From Streptomyces sp. NBC_01439 (GTDB lineage Bacteria > Actinomycetota > Actinomycetes > Streptomycetales > Streptomycetaceae), in NCBI RefSeq assembly GCF_036227605.1, contig NZ_CP109487.1:8667001-8731000 (forward strand): a stretch of DNA of 64,000 nucleotides. Reading direction: 5' to 3'. Under the pieces are notes generated by a model, which saw only the letters and a list, made by a program, of their open reading frames with translations, was not told where the DNA came from and did not search any database. Position 1 is the first letter of the stretch; every line of letters starts with the position of its first letter. A program made the translations under genes and the position numbers. This document shows, in pieces, positions 18,586-27,960 of the stretch.

Positions 18586-20040
18586 ATGCCACGAATGCGA
18601 CGGAGACAACCGACCAAGGCGTGGGGCGCCGTGGCTGTGACGGGGGCCATGCTGGTCGTCGCCGCAGCGCCGGGCCGGGCGCCCGATGCGGACACCTCGG
18701 TGCCCGCCCTCGCGGGGGTGCCCCGCGAGGCCGCGGTCACCCTGCTGGTCGGGAGGGTGTTGGACGAGGGCCGGGAATCCGGCGACGGACCCTGCACGGT
18801 GCGCATGTTCCGGCCCGGCCTGTGCAGCGGCTGGCAGGAGCAGCGGGTACGGGCCACCGCGCGCGGCATGGGATCCGTACTGAAGGAACCCTCTCTCGGC
18901 GACACGGCACGGGACGCACGGGTGGAGGTCCTCCCGACGGACTCCGGCGGTCCGCTCCAGATCGCCCTCGCGGACGCGGGCCGCCTCACGGACGTGACCG
19001 TACGCGACGGGCACGGCCGGCACCTGGCCGGCGGCCTCGCCCCGGACAACGAGCGTTGGCTCAACAGTGAGCCGCTGCGGGCAGGGGAGAGCTACACCGT
19101 GCAGGTCGGAGCCCTGGACGCGGACGGCACCCCGGTCGGCGTGACCATGGCGTTCCGGACCGCGCCCCCCTCGGACGGGGGCAGGCTGACGGTCGAGTTC
19201 GGGCCGGAAGCCGGCACGTACGGAGCCGGGGAGATCGTGACGGCGAGCCTCAGCCGCCCGGTGCCCGCCGACGACCTCCCGGCGCGCGCCCGGCTGGAAC
19301 GGGCCCTACAGGTGACCTCGGAGCCCCAGGTCGAGGGCGCGTGGCACTGGGTCGACGAATCGACCCTGCACTTCCGGCCGCGCACGTACTGGCCCGCCCA
19401 CACCGTCGTCCGCGTCCGCAGCGGTCTCGACGGGGTCGAGGTCGGGGACCACGACTACGGCGGCCCCTCCGACGCGGTCCAGTTCACCATTGCCGACCGG
19501 ATCGAGGCCGTCACCGACTCCGCCACCCACCGGATGACCGTACGCCGCAACGGACGGGTCATCCGGACGATCCCGGTCACCACCGGCAAGGAGGGCTTCA
19601 GGACCCGCAGCGGCATCAAGGTCGTGCTGCGCAAGGAGCCCAAGGTGCGGATGCGCGGCGACACGGTCGGCATCAAGCCCGGTACCAGCGAGTTCTACGA
19701 CCTGCCCGTCTCCTACGCGACCCGGGTGACCTGGAGCGGCGAGTACATCCACGCCGCGCCCTGGTCGGTCGAGGCGCAGGGCGAGGAGAACGTGAGCCAC
19801 GGTTGTACGGGCATGAGCACCGAGGACGCCGCCTGGTTCTTCGAGACCGTCCGTGAAGGGGACATCGTGGAGGTGGTCAACAGCGGCGGTGCGAAGATGG
19901 CCCCCTTCGACAACGGCTTCGGCGACTGGAACGTGGACTGGCGGACCTGGCTGGCGGGCAGTGCCCTGGCCGCCATCGACGGGAGTCCGCAGGACCCGCC
20001 GACCGCCCCCGTCGCGTCCAGGCTGCACCCGACCACCTGA
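18586..20040 (+). CDS. L,D-transpeptidase (YkuD domain, Ig-like N-terminal domains)
   Basis: A 484-residue envelope enzyme that makes 3-3 peptidoglycan crosslinks or links proteins to the wall. An N-terminal membrane anchor/signal (about residues 11-28) is followed by Ig-like domains (about residues 60-290; TYGAGEIVTASLSRPV is the typical second Ig-like start). The YkuD domain has the catalytic HGC motif SHGCTG at about residues 404-409 and the upstream catalytic His in EYIHAA. The architecture matches mycobacterial LdtMt2-type proteins. ATG 18586 is chosen; 18595 is an alternative. It is divergent from the GNAT gene. Confidence 0.9.
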   Translation: MPRMRRRQPTKAWGAVAVTGAMLVVAAAPGRAPDADTSVPALAGVPREAAVTLLVGRVLDEGRESGDGPCTVRMFRPGLCSGWQEQRVRATARGMGSVLKEPSLGDTARDARVEVLPTDSGGPLQIALADAGRLTDVTVRDGHGRHLAGGLAPDNERWLNSEPLRAGESYTVQVGALDADGTPVGVTMAFRTAPPSDGGRLTVEFGPEAGTYGAGEIVTASLSRPVPADDLPARARLERALQVTSEPQVEGAWHWVDESTLHFRPRTYWPAHTVVRVRSGLDGVEVGDHDYGGPSDAVQFTIADRIEAVTDSATHRMTVRRNGRVIRTIPVTTGKEGFRTRSGIKVVLRKEPKVRMRGDTVGIKPGTSEFYDLPVSYATRVTWSGEYIHAAPWSVEAQGEENVSHGCTGMSTEDAAWFFETVREGDIVEVVNSGGAKMAPFDNGFGDWNVDWRTWLAGSALAAIDGSPQDPPTAPVASRLHPTT

Positions 20041-20076
20041 GCCCGCGCCCGCCCGGTACCGCACTACGATCACCGC

Positions 20077-20775
20077 ATGATCAAAGGAGTGATGTTCGAC
20101 TTCTCCGGCACGTTGCTGCGCGTCGAGTCGACCGAGGAGTGGCTCGCCGCAGCCCTCGCCGAGACCGGTATCCCGCTGGCCGAGGAGGAGTTCGGCGAGG
20201 CGGCGCGACGGCTGACCGAGTACGGCGCACTGCCCGGCGGGCTGTCGCCCCGGCACGTGCCGGCACACCTCGAACCCCTCTGGGAACAGCGGGACATCAG
20301 CCCCGAGCAGCACCGGGCCGCCTACGGGGGCCTGACCCGTGCTGCCGGGATCACGGACCCGCAGCTGGCCCAGGCGCTCTACGACCGCCACATGACCCCC
20401 GTCGCCTGGCGCCCCTACCCGGACACGGGGCCCACCCTGCGCGCACTGCGCCGCCGGGGGCTCCCGGTGGCCGTGGTCAGCAACATCGGATGGGACCTGC
20501 GGCCGGTCTTCCGCGCGCACGGGCTCGACGCGCTGGTCGACGCCTACGTGCTCTCCTTCGAGCTGGGCGTCCAGAAGCCCGATCCGGTGATCTTCCGAAC
20601 CGCATGCGACCGGCTTGGCCTGGCCCCCGCCGATGTGCTGATGGTCGGCGACAGCATCGAGGCGGACGGCGGCGCGCGGGCGCTCGGCTGCCCGGTGCAC
20701 TTCGTCGAGCACCTCCCGGTCGACCAGCGGCCCGGCGGACTGGCCCCGATCTTGGACCTGCTCGGGCCCGCATGA
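20077..20775 (+). CDS. HAD family hydrolase
   Basis: A 232-residue haloacid-dehalogenase superfamily phosphatase. Motif I is DFSGTLL; the nucleophile Asp is present, but the second Asp of DxD is Ser, a variation common in this actinobacterial group. Motif II is VVSNIGW, the motif III Lys is in GVQKPDP and motif IV is MVGDSIEADGGAR. The small cap lies between residues 15 and 90. A TACGAT hexamer followed by six bases leads into the ATG (leaderless type). The substrate is unknown. Confidence 0.88.
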   Translation: MIKGVMFDFSGTLLRVESTEEWLAAALAETGIPLAEEEFGEAARRLTEYGALPGGLSPRHVPAHLEPLWEQRDISPEQHRAAYGGLTRAAGITDPQLAQALYDRHMTPVAWRPYPDTGPTLRALRRRGLPVAVVSNIGWDLRPVFRAHGLDALVDAYVLSFELGVQKPDPVIFRTACDRLGLAPADVLMVGDSIEADGGARALGCPVHFVEHLPVDQRPGGLAPILDLLGPA

Positions 20776-20864
20776 CGGTCGTCGCCCCGAGGGCGGGCCG
20801 GGCCCGCCGCCACGGTGGCCGGATCCGGCAGCGGTACCGGGGTGTGCGAAGCCCGCCGCGGCGG

Positions 20865-21122
20865 TCAGAAGCCGGGCCGGGCGCCCGTGCCGCGGTCCCA
20901 CGCGGAGCGGGTGGCTCCGAAGCCGCTCTCGTGCACCCAGACGTGGGTGCACCCGGGGCACTGGAGGTGGAGCATGCTGCCGGTGTTGGTGAGCAGGTAG
21001 CGCCAGTGGGTGGAGCAGGTGCGCCGCTGTTCACAGGGTTCGCAGCCGCGCGCGTCCGCACACCTCGGGCAGGCCACCCAGGCGCGGCGCCCGGGGTCGG
21101 CCTGCGGGTCAAGCGGCAGCAC
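20865..21122 (-). CDS. Small zinc-ribbon-like hypothetical protein
   Basis: An 85-residue protein with clustered Cys residues (CPRCADARGCEPC, RRTC and CPGC), enough for one or two zinc sites, and a conserved-looking C-terminal HVWVHESGFG phrase. The GTG at 21122 is preferred because GGAG lies six bases upstream. With this start it overlaps the upstream minus-strand gene by 14 bases, suggesting coupled translation. The family name is not recognised and the function is unknown. Confidence 0.6.
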   Translation of the reverse strand: MLPLDPQADPGRRAWVACPRCADARGCEPCEQRRTCSTHWRYLLTNTGSMLHLQCPGCTHVWVHESGFGATRSAWDRGTGARPGF

Positions 21123-21393
21123 GGCCGTCTCCGCGCGAGGGCAGCACACCGGCCGCCACCAGGTCGTCGTAGAGGCGCTGCTGCTGGGCGTCGAGCCCGG
21201 AGTAGAGCAGGTCGTACGCGGCCTCCTCGCCGAGGAGCACTTCCATCGGATCCCAGTCCGGGCCGAGGGCCGCCATCACCTGGGCGCGCCGGAGCACCTC
21301 CTGCGAGGTGAGGTCGACGGCGAAATCGACCAGCTCGGACGCGTCGGGGGCACCGGAGGCGTCGAACTGCGGGGTGGGGTCGTGGGGGGCCAT
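21109..21393 (-). CDS. Small hypothetical protein (DUF6400-like)
   Basis: A 94-residue acidic, helical protein. Its core reads LTSQEVLRRAQVMAALGPDWDP, then LLGEEAAYDLLYSGLDAQQQRLYDDL. It resembles a small Streptomyces family that I recall as DUF6400; the name is from memory and tentative. It is co-transcribed with the zinc-ribbon gene downstream. A plus-strand TTAGGTAGCC overlaps its promoter region but is too short to call an iron box. Confidence 0.62.
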   Translation of the reverse strand: MAPHDPTPQFDASGAPDASELVDFAVDLTSQEVLRRAQVMAALGPDWDPMEVLLGEEAAYDLLYSGLDAQQQRLYDDLVAAGVLPSRGDGRAAA

Positions 21394-21674
21394 GACATCG
21401 AAGTTAGGTAGCCCTTCCTTCTTCGGTCAAGAGGGGGTGGGCGGAGTCACATTCCGCTGGTCAGACGGTGTGCGGGCGGAGACACAACGCGCCCGACGGG
21501 ACGGCGGGGCCGGGAGCAGGGCGTGACAAATGTAATGGCGTGTCAAGGTGCTTCTCCTTCTGGAGGTTGATGCCCGCTTCGTCCTGGCGGAGGAGGTCGC
21601 GGCGCGGGTCGGTGGCGAAGAATTGAAGGGACCAAGATCGCCGGGCCCCACCGGGCCACCGACGAGGAGCCGCC

Positions 21675-23081
21675 GTGCCCCACACCCGTCCTGCCGACCG
21701 ACCCGCACCGCGACTGCGCCGCGCCGCCTCGGCCACCGCCGTCGCCTTAGCCCTGCTGGCGGGCCTCGCGCCGGCCGCGAGCGCCGCCGTCCAGGAAACG
21801 CCGAGCGCCTACGGCCAGGACGCCGGCCGGCGCCTCGACCGGCCCCAGCTGCAGGCGGGGCTGAACGCGATCCACGAGGCGGACATATACGGCGTCTACT
21901 CCGGGGTCCGCGACGGCCGCGAGCGCTTCGACGGCGCGGCCGGCCTCGCCGACATCGCCACCGGGCGCAAGGTCCGCCCCGACCTCCGGCACCGCGTCGG
22001 CAGCGTCACCAAGACGTTCACCGCCGTGGCCGTCCTCCAGCAGTCCGCGAAGGGCCGGGTGGACCTCGACCGGCCGGTCGGCGACTACGTGCCCGAGCTG
22101 CTGCCCGGCGAGCGCGGCCGCAAGGTGACCGTACGCATGTTGCTCAACCACACCAGCGGCATCTACGACTACGTCGGCGACGCCTTCCCCTCCCTCCTGA
22201 AGGGGACCACGGAGAGCCTGGACGAGCACCGGTACCGCACGATCAAGCCCGCCGAGCTGATCGGCTACGGGGTGGCCCGGCCGCAGCTGTTCGAGCCCGG
22301 CACCGATTGGTCCTACTCCAACACCAACTACGTGCTGCTCGGCGAGGTGCTCCGCAAGGTGACCGGCCAGGACCCGGAGCAGGTGATCACGCGGGACGTG
22401 ATCCGGCGCGCGGGGTTGCGCGACACCTACTTCCCCGGCACCGACCCGCGCATCCGCGGCGCTCACGCCCGCATGTACGAGAGCTTCTACGGGATCATCG
22501 ACCCGCCGCGCGACTACAGCGACTACAACATGACCTGGGCCGGCACCGCCGGCGCCCTCGTCTCCACCCCGCAGGACCTCAACACCTTCTACCGCGCCCT
22601 GCTGGGCGGCGATCTCCTGCAGCGCCGCCAGCTGGACCAGATGCGGACCACCGTCGACGTCAAGGACGAGACGGGCACCGTGTACATGCACTACGGCCTC
22701 GGCATCTACTCCATGGACACGCCGTGCGGCCCGGCCTGGGGTCACGACGGGGGAGTCTTCGGCGCCGGCACCTGGGCCCTGTCCAGCCCGGACGGCCGCC
22801 GTCAGTTCGCCATCGGGTACAACCTGATGAAGTACCAGCGCCTCAACGCGGCCGGCAAGGCCCTCGAGCCGCACCCGGCCGACGCCGCGCTGGTGGACTA
22901 CCGCGACCGGTCCCTGTGCGGCACCACCACCGCGCCGCACACCCCGGACCCGGCCGCGAAGAACCGCTCCGCCGAGACCTCGTCGGCCCAGGCCCCGTCG
23001 GCCGAGGCCCCGGCCGCTCCGCGCGTACTGCCCCAGAACGTGCCGGTGCTCCCCGGACCGCTGTCGGCTCCCGTCCGCTGA
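21675..23081 (+). CDS. Secreted serine hydrolase, class C beta-lactamase/D,D-peptidase fold
   Basis: A 468-residue exported protein with a signal peptide (about residues 1-37, ending ASA). The active-site motifs are SVTK (residues 110-113), YSN in SYSNTNY, and HDG in GHDGGVFG, which replaces the KTG box. This is the beta-lactamase (PF00144) family of D,D-carboxypeptidases and esterases, close to the Streptomyces R61-type enzymes. The C-terminus is an Ala/Pro/Ser-rich linker, perhaps wall-spanning. A GTG start follows GAGGAG by eight bases. Confidence 0.87.
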   Translation: MPHTRPADRPAPRLRRAASATAVALALLAGLAPAASAAVQETPSAYGQDAGRRLDRPQLQAGLNAIHEADIYGVYSGVRDGRERFDGAAGLADIATGRKVRPDLRHRVGSVTKTFTAVAVLQQSAKGRVDLDRPVGDYVPELLPGERGRKVTVRMLLNHTSGIYDYVGDAFPSLLKGTTESLDEHRYRTIKPAELIGYGVARPQLFEPGTDWSYSNTNYVLLGEVLRKVTGQDPEQVITRDVIRRAGLRDTYFPGTDPRIRGAHARMYESFYGIIDPPRDYSDYNMTWAGTAGALVSTPQDLNTFYRALLGGDLLQRRQLDQMRTTVDVKDETGTVYMHYGLGIYSMDTPCGPAWGHDGGVFGAGTWALSSPDGRRQFAIGYNLMKYQRLNAAGKALEPHPADAALVDYRDRSLCGTTTAPHTPDPAAKNRSAETSSAQAPSAEAPAAPRVLPQNVPVLPGPLSAPVR

Positions 23082-23110
23082 TCGGACACGGGTGGGGCGT
23101 CGTCCGGGTT

Positions 23111-23136
23111 CTTACGGATCTTACGGATCCGTGACG
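23111..23136 (+). promoter_or_regulatory. CTTACGGAT tandem repeat and 17-bp shared motif upstream of the epimerase gene
   Basis: CTTACGGAT occurs twice in tandem (23111-23119 and 23120-23128). The second copy extends to the 17-base motif CTTACGGATCCGTGACG (23120-23136), closely related to those at 27898-27914 and 31618-31634. It ends exactly 50 bases before the start codon at 23187. It is a probable activator site for the nearby OmpR-type regulator. Confidence 0.55.
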
Positions 23137-23186
23137 TGCGGCCCGGTACGCGTCGCGCCGGACCGTGCGCGGCTTAGCGTCGGGGC

Positions 23187-24248
23187 ATGCGCGTACTTGT
23201 GACTGGAGGCGCGGGCTTCATCGGCTCGCACATCGTCGCCGAGCTGATCGGTCGTGGCCATGAGCCGGTGGTCTTCGACCTGGTGGACAACGGGCGGGCC
23301 GGGCGGGACGTTCGGGACCCGGATGCCGTGGCGCAGGCGCTGGCAGGCGTGGACGCGGTCTGTCACCAGGCGGCCAAGGTGGGGCTCGGGAAGGAGTTCG
23401 GGGACGCGCCCGGCTACGTGTCGGCCAACGACCTGGGGACCGCGGTGCTGCTGGCCGAGATGGCACGGGCGCGGGTGCCGCGGCTGCTGCTCGCCGGGTC
23501 GATGGTCGTCTACGGCGAGGGACGCTACGAGTGCCCCGCCCACGGCACGGTCCGGCCCGGCCCGCGCGCCGAGAGCGATCTGCGGGCCGGGCGGTTCGAG
23601 CCGCGCTGCCCGGTCTGCGGCGCCGACCTGGCGCCGGGGCTGGTCACGGAGGACGCCCCGACGGACCCCCGGAACGTCTACGCCACGACCAAGCTCGCCC
23701 AGGAACACCTCTCCTCCTCCTGGGCCCGGGCCACCGGTGGACGCGTCATCTCGCTGCGCTACCACAACGTCTACGGGCCGGGGATGCCCCGCGACACCCC
23801 GTACGCGGGGGTGGCCGCGCTGTTCAGGTCCTCGCTGGCGCGGGGCGAAGCGCCGCGCGTCTTCGAGGACGGCGGACAGCGCCGGGACTTCGTCCACGTG
23901 CGGGACGTGGCCGCGGCCAACGCGGTGGCGCTGGACCACCTGGCCCGGGGGGACGCGGGCGCCGGCCCCGCGGGCTTCACGGCGTACAACGTCGGCAGCG
24001 GTGACCCGCGGACCGTCGGCGACATGGCCGGGGCACTGGCCGCCGCCTGCGGCGGCCCGGCCCCGGTCGTCACCGGGGAGTACCGGCTCGGCGACGTCCG
24101 GCACATCACCGCCGACTCGGTGCGCCTGCGCCACGAACTGGGCTGGCGCCCGGCCGTCCCCTTCGCCGAGGGGATGGCCGAACTGGCCACGGGCCGGGCC
24201 GTTCCCTCCCGGACGGGGAGGGAACGGCCCGGCCCCAGCGGCTTCTAG
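23187..24248 (+). CDS. NAD-dependent epimerase/dehydratase with a Cys-rich insert
   Basis: A 353-residue extended SDR enzyme acting on nucleotide sugars. It has the NAD-binding TGGAGFIGS motif at the N-terminus, the catalytic Tyr/Lys in YATTK (about residues 165-169) and the LRYHNVYGPGM substrate region. An insert at about residues 115-145 carries CPAH and CPVC pairs that could bind zinc, which is unusual for the family. A TAGCGT hexamer six bases before the ATG suggests a leaderless transcript. A 19-bp terminator hairpin lies inside the 3' end. It is probably the sugar-nucleotide enzyme of the following glycan locus. Confidence 0.85.
   Translation: MRVLVTGGAGFIGSHIVAELIGRGHEPVVFDLVDNGRAGRDVRDPDAVAQALAGVDAVCHQAAKVGLGKEFGDAPGYVSANDLGTAVLLAEMARARVPRLLLAGSMVVYGEGRYECPAHGTVRPGPRAESDLRAGRFEPRCPVCGADLAPGLVTEDAPTDPRNVYATTKLAQEHLSSSWARATGGRVISLRYHNVYGPGMPRDTPYAGVAALFRSSLARGEAPRVFEDGGQRRDFVHVRDVAAANAVALDHLARGDAGAGPAGFTAYNVGSGDPRTVGDMAGALAAACGGPAPVVTGEYRLGDVRHITADSVRLRHELGWRPAVPFAEGMAELATGRAVPSRTGRERPGPSGF
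24192..24234 (+). terminator. Strong hairpin overlapping the 3' end of the epimerase gene
   Basis: A perfect 19-bp stem (24192-24210 with 24216-24234) has a 5-base loop. It is embedded in the coding sequence for the last residues, ending 14 bases before the end of the gene, so termination would have to occur behind the translating ribosome. Confidence 0.65.
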
Positions 24249-24368
24249 CGCGACCGCGACAGCCGTACCCCGCGTCACGGGACCGGCCCCGCGGCCGAGG
24301 CCGTTCGGCAGGCGGGCTGACGGTCCGGGCCCGCCGTACGGGCGCAGGTCCCGGACCGCCCGCCGGGG

Positions 24369-25328
24369 TCAGCGGAACGAGTCGATGTTCTCGCTCACCC
24401 ATGCGTCGTACGTGCGCGGTGGGCGGCCGATGACGTCCTGTACGGACGGCCGCTGGTCGAGCGTCCACCGGAGGAGCTCGGCGTACCGGGCGCCGTACAC
24501 CTCGAGCGCGTGCAGCGTCACGTCGATCGCGCCTTCGGGCCAGCCGAGGTCGCGCCAGACCGCCCGGCCGTCGTCGGGCGTCAGATCGACCGTGCCGATG
24601 TCCCGGCCGAGGGCCGCGGCGATGCTCCGTATCCGTGCACGGGTGCCCAGTGGTGGGCCCACCGCCTCCACGACCGTCCCGACGTGGTCGTCACCGGTCA
24701 AGGCGGCGGCCGCCACTGCGGCGAGGTCCTCCTCGTGGATGAAGGGGTAGTGCCCCTCGTCGAGGAAGGCCTCACGGACCACCCCGTCGGCCCGGACGGT
24801 GTCGGGCCAGTCCGATCCCGTGGCCGGGTAGGTGCCCTCGATGACGGCGCCCATCACGGCCGACGGCCGGATGTGCGTCCAGGCGAGGCCCGAACCCTCC
24901 ACGGCCTTCTCGATCGCCAGCCAGTACCAGGTCTCCGGCGGGTTCGCCTCCTCGTACTCCGGCCCGTGGGACGACAGCAGGACGACCTTCGCGGCGCCGG
25001 CGTCCCGAGCGAGGACGAGCGCTTCCCGGACCGTCGACGGACGGGCGCCGGCGAGGAACACGGACCCGACGCCGTCGAAGGCCCGGGCGTACTCCAGGGG
25101 GCGGGTGATGGACCCTTCCACGACTTCGACCGCCCCGGGCCAGCCGTCGCACTGGTCGGGTTCGGCCAGCACCCGCACGTGCCGGCCCGTGGCGAGCAGC
25201 TGTCGCGCCAGGCACCGGCCGACGATCCCGGTCGGACTGTTGCCCTCGTCCTTGCGGGGGCTGACGACGGTCAGCAGACAACTGCGTTCGCCGGGCGACG
25301 CCGTCTCGTCGTGCTCGAACCTGTCCAT
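24369..25328 (-). CDS. NmrA-like NAD(P)-binding protein
   Basis: A 319-residue atypical SDR. The N-terminal Rossmann segment carries a shortened Gly motif (SPTGIVGRCLARQLLATGRHVRVLAE), followed by the VVLLSSHG strand and HIRPSAVMG. The Tyr/Lys catalytic pair of classical SDRs is not evident, as in NmrA/HSCARG redox sensors and quinone reductases. The ATG at 25328 is supported by GGAAGG eight bases upstream. It is convergent with the epimerase gene. Its link to the glycan locus is positional only. Confidence 0.75.
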   Translation of the reverse strand: MDRFEHDETASPGERSCLLTVVSPRKDEGNSPTGIVGRCLARQLLATGRHVRVLAEPDQCDGWPGAVEVVEGSITRPLEYARAFDGVGSVFLAGARPSTVREALVLARDAGAAKVVLLSSHGPEYEEANPPETWYWLAIEKAVEGSGLAWTHIRPSAVMGAVIEGTYPATGSDWPDTVRADGVVREAFLDEGHYPFIHEEDLAAVAAAALTGDDHVGTVVEAVGPPLGTRARIRSIAAALGRDIGTVDLTPDDGRAVWRDLGWPEGAIDVTLHALEVYGARYAELLRWTLDQRPSVQDVIGRPPRTYDAWVSENIDSFR

Positions 25329-25640
25329 GGCAAGAACCTTCCACGCGTAGGCGAAGATCTTGCACCTGGCCCGGACACCGGACGGCCGTAGCCGTGTCCC
25401 GTGCCGGGGGGACCACGGCTGCGGATCGAGGTCGAGCAGCGTAACAGGCAGCAGTGGCCCGGGAACAGGGGCCGGGGTCGGGGTCCTGGGAGCGGGTCCG
25501 GCGGCCGGTGCCGCTCGGCCGATGCAGTGGACCTCACGGGCTTCCGGTCGACACGCCGACCTCGGGGCTAGCACATCGGTGCGGTTGAACGCATTCTGTA
25601 ATCGTCCGCTACACTCAGCAACCATAGTAGGAGGAACGGC
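25329..25640. other. 312-base divergent intergenic region
   Basis: It separates the minus-strand NmrA-like gene from the plus-strand small-peptide gene. The middle is GC-rich without a plausible gene. The right end is clearly less GC-rich (25580-25630) and holds the promoter and ribosome site of the peptide gene. Confidence 0.5.
25585..25635 (+). promoter_or_regulatory. Promoter and strong ribosome site of the 77-residue peptide gene
   Basis: TTGAAC (25585-25590) and TACACT (25610-25615) resemble -35 and -10 boxes, with a long 19-base spacer. AGGAGGA at 25629-25635 sits five bases before the ATG, one of the best Shine-Dalgarno sequences in the window, suggesting high translation. Confidence 0.5.
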
Positions 25641-25874
25641 ATGGCCGAGCAGAACGAGGAAATCGCCGCCGATCGAGTCCTTTCCGTGGAGGAAGGGGTC
25701 GCGATCAAGCAGCGCGTCACGGCGAAGAAGGCACTCAAGACCTGGCGCTGGATGGGCAACTTCGGCGATCCCGCCGAAGCCGCCGCCGTCGCGAATTCAA
25801 ACCCACCGTGTCTGGCCGGGGAAGTCATCTTCACCATCAACGGCAGCCTGACCCCGGCCTGGATGTTCTTCTGA
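25641..25874 (+). CDS. Orphan 77-residue peptide, function unknown
   Basis: I do not recognise a family. The N-terminus is acidic (residues 1-19), the middle is basic and aromatic (residues 23-37, with KKALKTWRW), and the C-terminal half is neutral, with a single Cys57, an NSNPPC turn and a hydrophobic end finishing WMFF. There is no signal peptide or transmembrane helix. The layout of charged leader plus short hydrophobic tail recalls ribosomal peptide precursors, but no modification enzyme is adjacent. It lies between the NmrA-like gene and the two-component kinase. A strong ribosome site makes it a credible expressed gene. Confidence 0.65.
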   Translation: MAEQNEEIAADRVLSVEEGVAIKQRVTAKKALKTWRWMGNFGDPAEAAAVANSNPPCLAGEVIFTINGSLTPAWMFF

Positions 25875-25898
25875 CCTCGACCTGAAGAAGGGCGGACC

Positions 25899-27003
25899 TC
25901 AGCCGGTCGCGGCCGGCAGGGTCAGTTCGAAGCGGCAGCCGCCGGACACGTTGTGGACGTCCGCGCGGCCGGCGTGGGCCTCGACGATCCCCCGGACGAT
26001 CGCGAGGCCCAAGCCCGCGCCCGAGGGAGGGGTACGGGCCGGGGTGCCGCGCCAGCCCGTGTCGAAGACGCGCGGCAGGTCCTCCTCGGGGATGCCCCCA
26101 CAGGCGTCGGTGACCGAGAGCACCACGGAGTCCGCGCGGCGTTCGGCGGCGATCGCGACCGTCCCGTCGGACGGAGTGTGGCGGATGGCGTTGACCAAGA
26201 GGTTGGACAGCACCCGGGTCATCTCCTTGCCGTCCACCTCCACCGGAAGCGAGGCGACCCCCTCGCCGACCAGCCGCACGCCGTGCTCGCGGGCGAGCGC
26301 GTCGGTGCCGGCCAGGGCATCGCCCACCAGGTCGTGGAGGGACATCCGGGTCAGGGTGAGGGACAGCGCTCCCGCGTGGATGCGGGAGAGCTCGAACAGG
26401 TCGCCCACCATGGAATTGAGCCGGTCGACCTCGGTCCGGATCTGCCGGTGGTACCGGGCGGGATCGGCCGCCATGCCGTCCTCCAGCGCCTCCGACATGG
26501 CGCGCAGCCCGGCCAGCGGAGTGCGCAGATCGTGCGAGATCCAGGCCACGAGCTCGCGCCGGGAGGCCTCCAGGGCCCGCTCGCGCTCGCGGGACGCGGC
26601 CAACCGTTCGCTGGTGCGGGCCAGCTCGCGGCTCAGCGCCGTGAACTCGGCGGGAGCGGGCACGGCCGGTGCCGCGAACGTACCCTCCTCCCCGAAGACC
26701 CGCGCCGCGCCGACGAGTTCCCGGCAGCGCCGGACGACCTGACGGCCCAGCAGCAGCGCGGTGGCCATCGACACGACCGCGGCCGTCGCGACGACCGTGG
26801 TCACGACGGCCAGGTCGTGGGAGGACAGGAACATCGCCCAGGCCACGGTCAGCGTCCCGGCGAGCATCGCGGACACTGCCACCGCGGCGACGATCGTGAG
26901 GGAGACGGCGACGCTGCGCCGGCGCAGCATCCGCAGCGCCACGGCCCCGAGCAGTCCGGCGGCGCCCGCGCCGAGGAGCGCGTACAGGGCGATCAGCAGG
27001 AGG

Positions 27004-27011
<8 letters not shown>
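25899..27011 (-). CDS. Sensor histidine kinase of an OmpR-type two-component system
   Basis: A 370-residue membrane kinase with hydrophobic segments at about residues 3-25, 34-57 and 66-88 and almost no extracytoplasmic sensor domain, implying that it senses within the membrane. A HAMP-like linker precedes the H-box SHDLRTPLAG. The ATPase domain has the N-box NLLVNAIRHT and the glycine motifs DACGGIPEEDLPRVFDTG and SGAGLGLAIV. Its ATG (27011) overlaps the end of the response regulator gene by 8 bases, so the two are co-translated. Confidence 0.92.
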
Positions 27012-27837
<826 letters not shown>

Positions 27838-27897
27838 GCCTCCAGGCTGTCACCCGCCCGGCCCCCCGTGTGCCGCCGACCCCCTCTCGGGGGACGG

Positions 27898-27914
27898 CGT
27901 CCGTGTTTCGTAAG
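27898..27914 (-). promoter_or_regulatory. 17-bp shared motif between the response regulator and GT2 genes
   Basis: On the minus strand it reads CTTACGAAACACGGACG, matching 14 of 17 positions with the site at 31618-31634. It lies 46 bases upstream of the GT2 start and 60 upstream of the regulator start, so it could control both, including autoregulation. Confidence 0.55.
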
Positions 27915-27960
27915 GTCTGCGGGCCCCTTTTCCGCGGTCCCGGTTCCTACGGTGTGGAGG

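Noticed and set aside
21400..21420. Iron-box-like TTAGGTAGCC upstream of the 21109-21393 gene
   Set aside because: Only half of the 19-bp IdeR/DmdR palindrome is present and no iron-related gene is adjacent.
25641..25874. Lanthipeptide or lasso-peptide precursor
   Set aside because: There is only one Cys, no Ser/Thr-Cys core pattern, no known leader motif, and no LanM/LanC, B/C/E or YcaO-type genes nearby.
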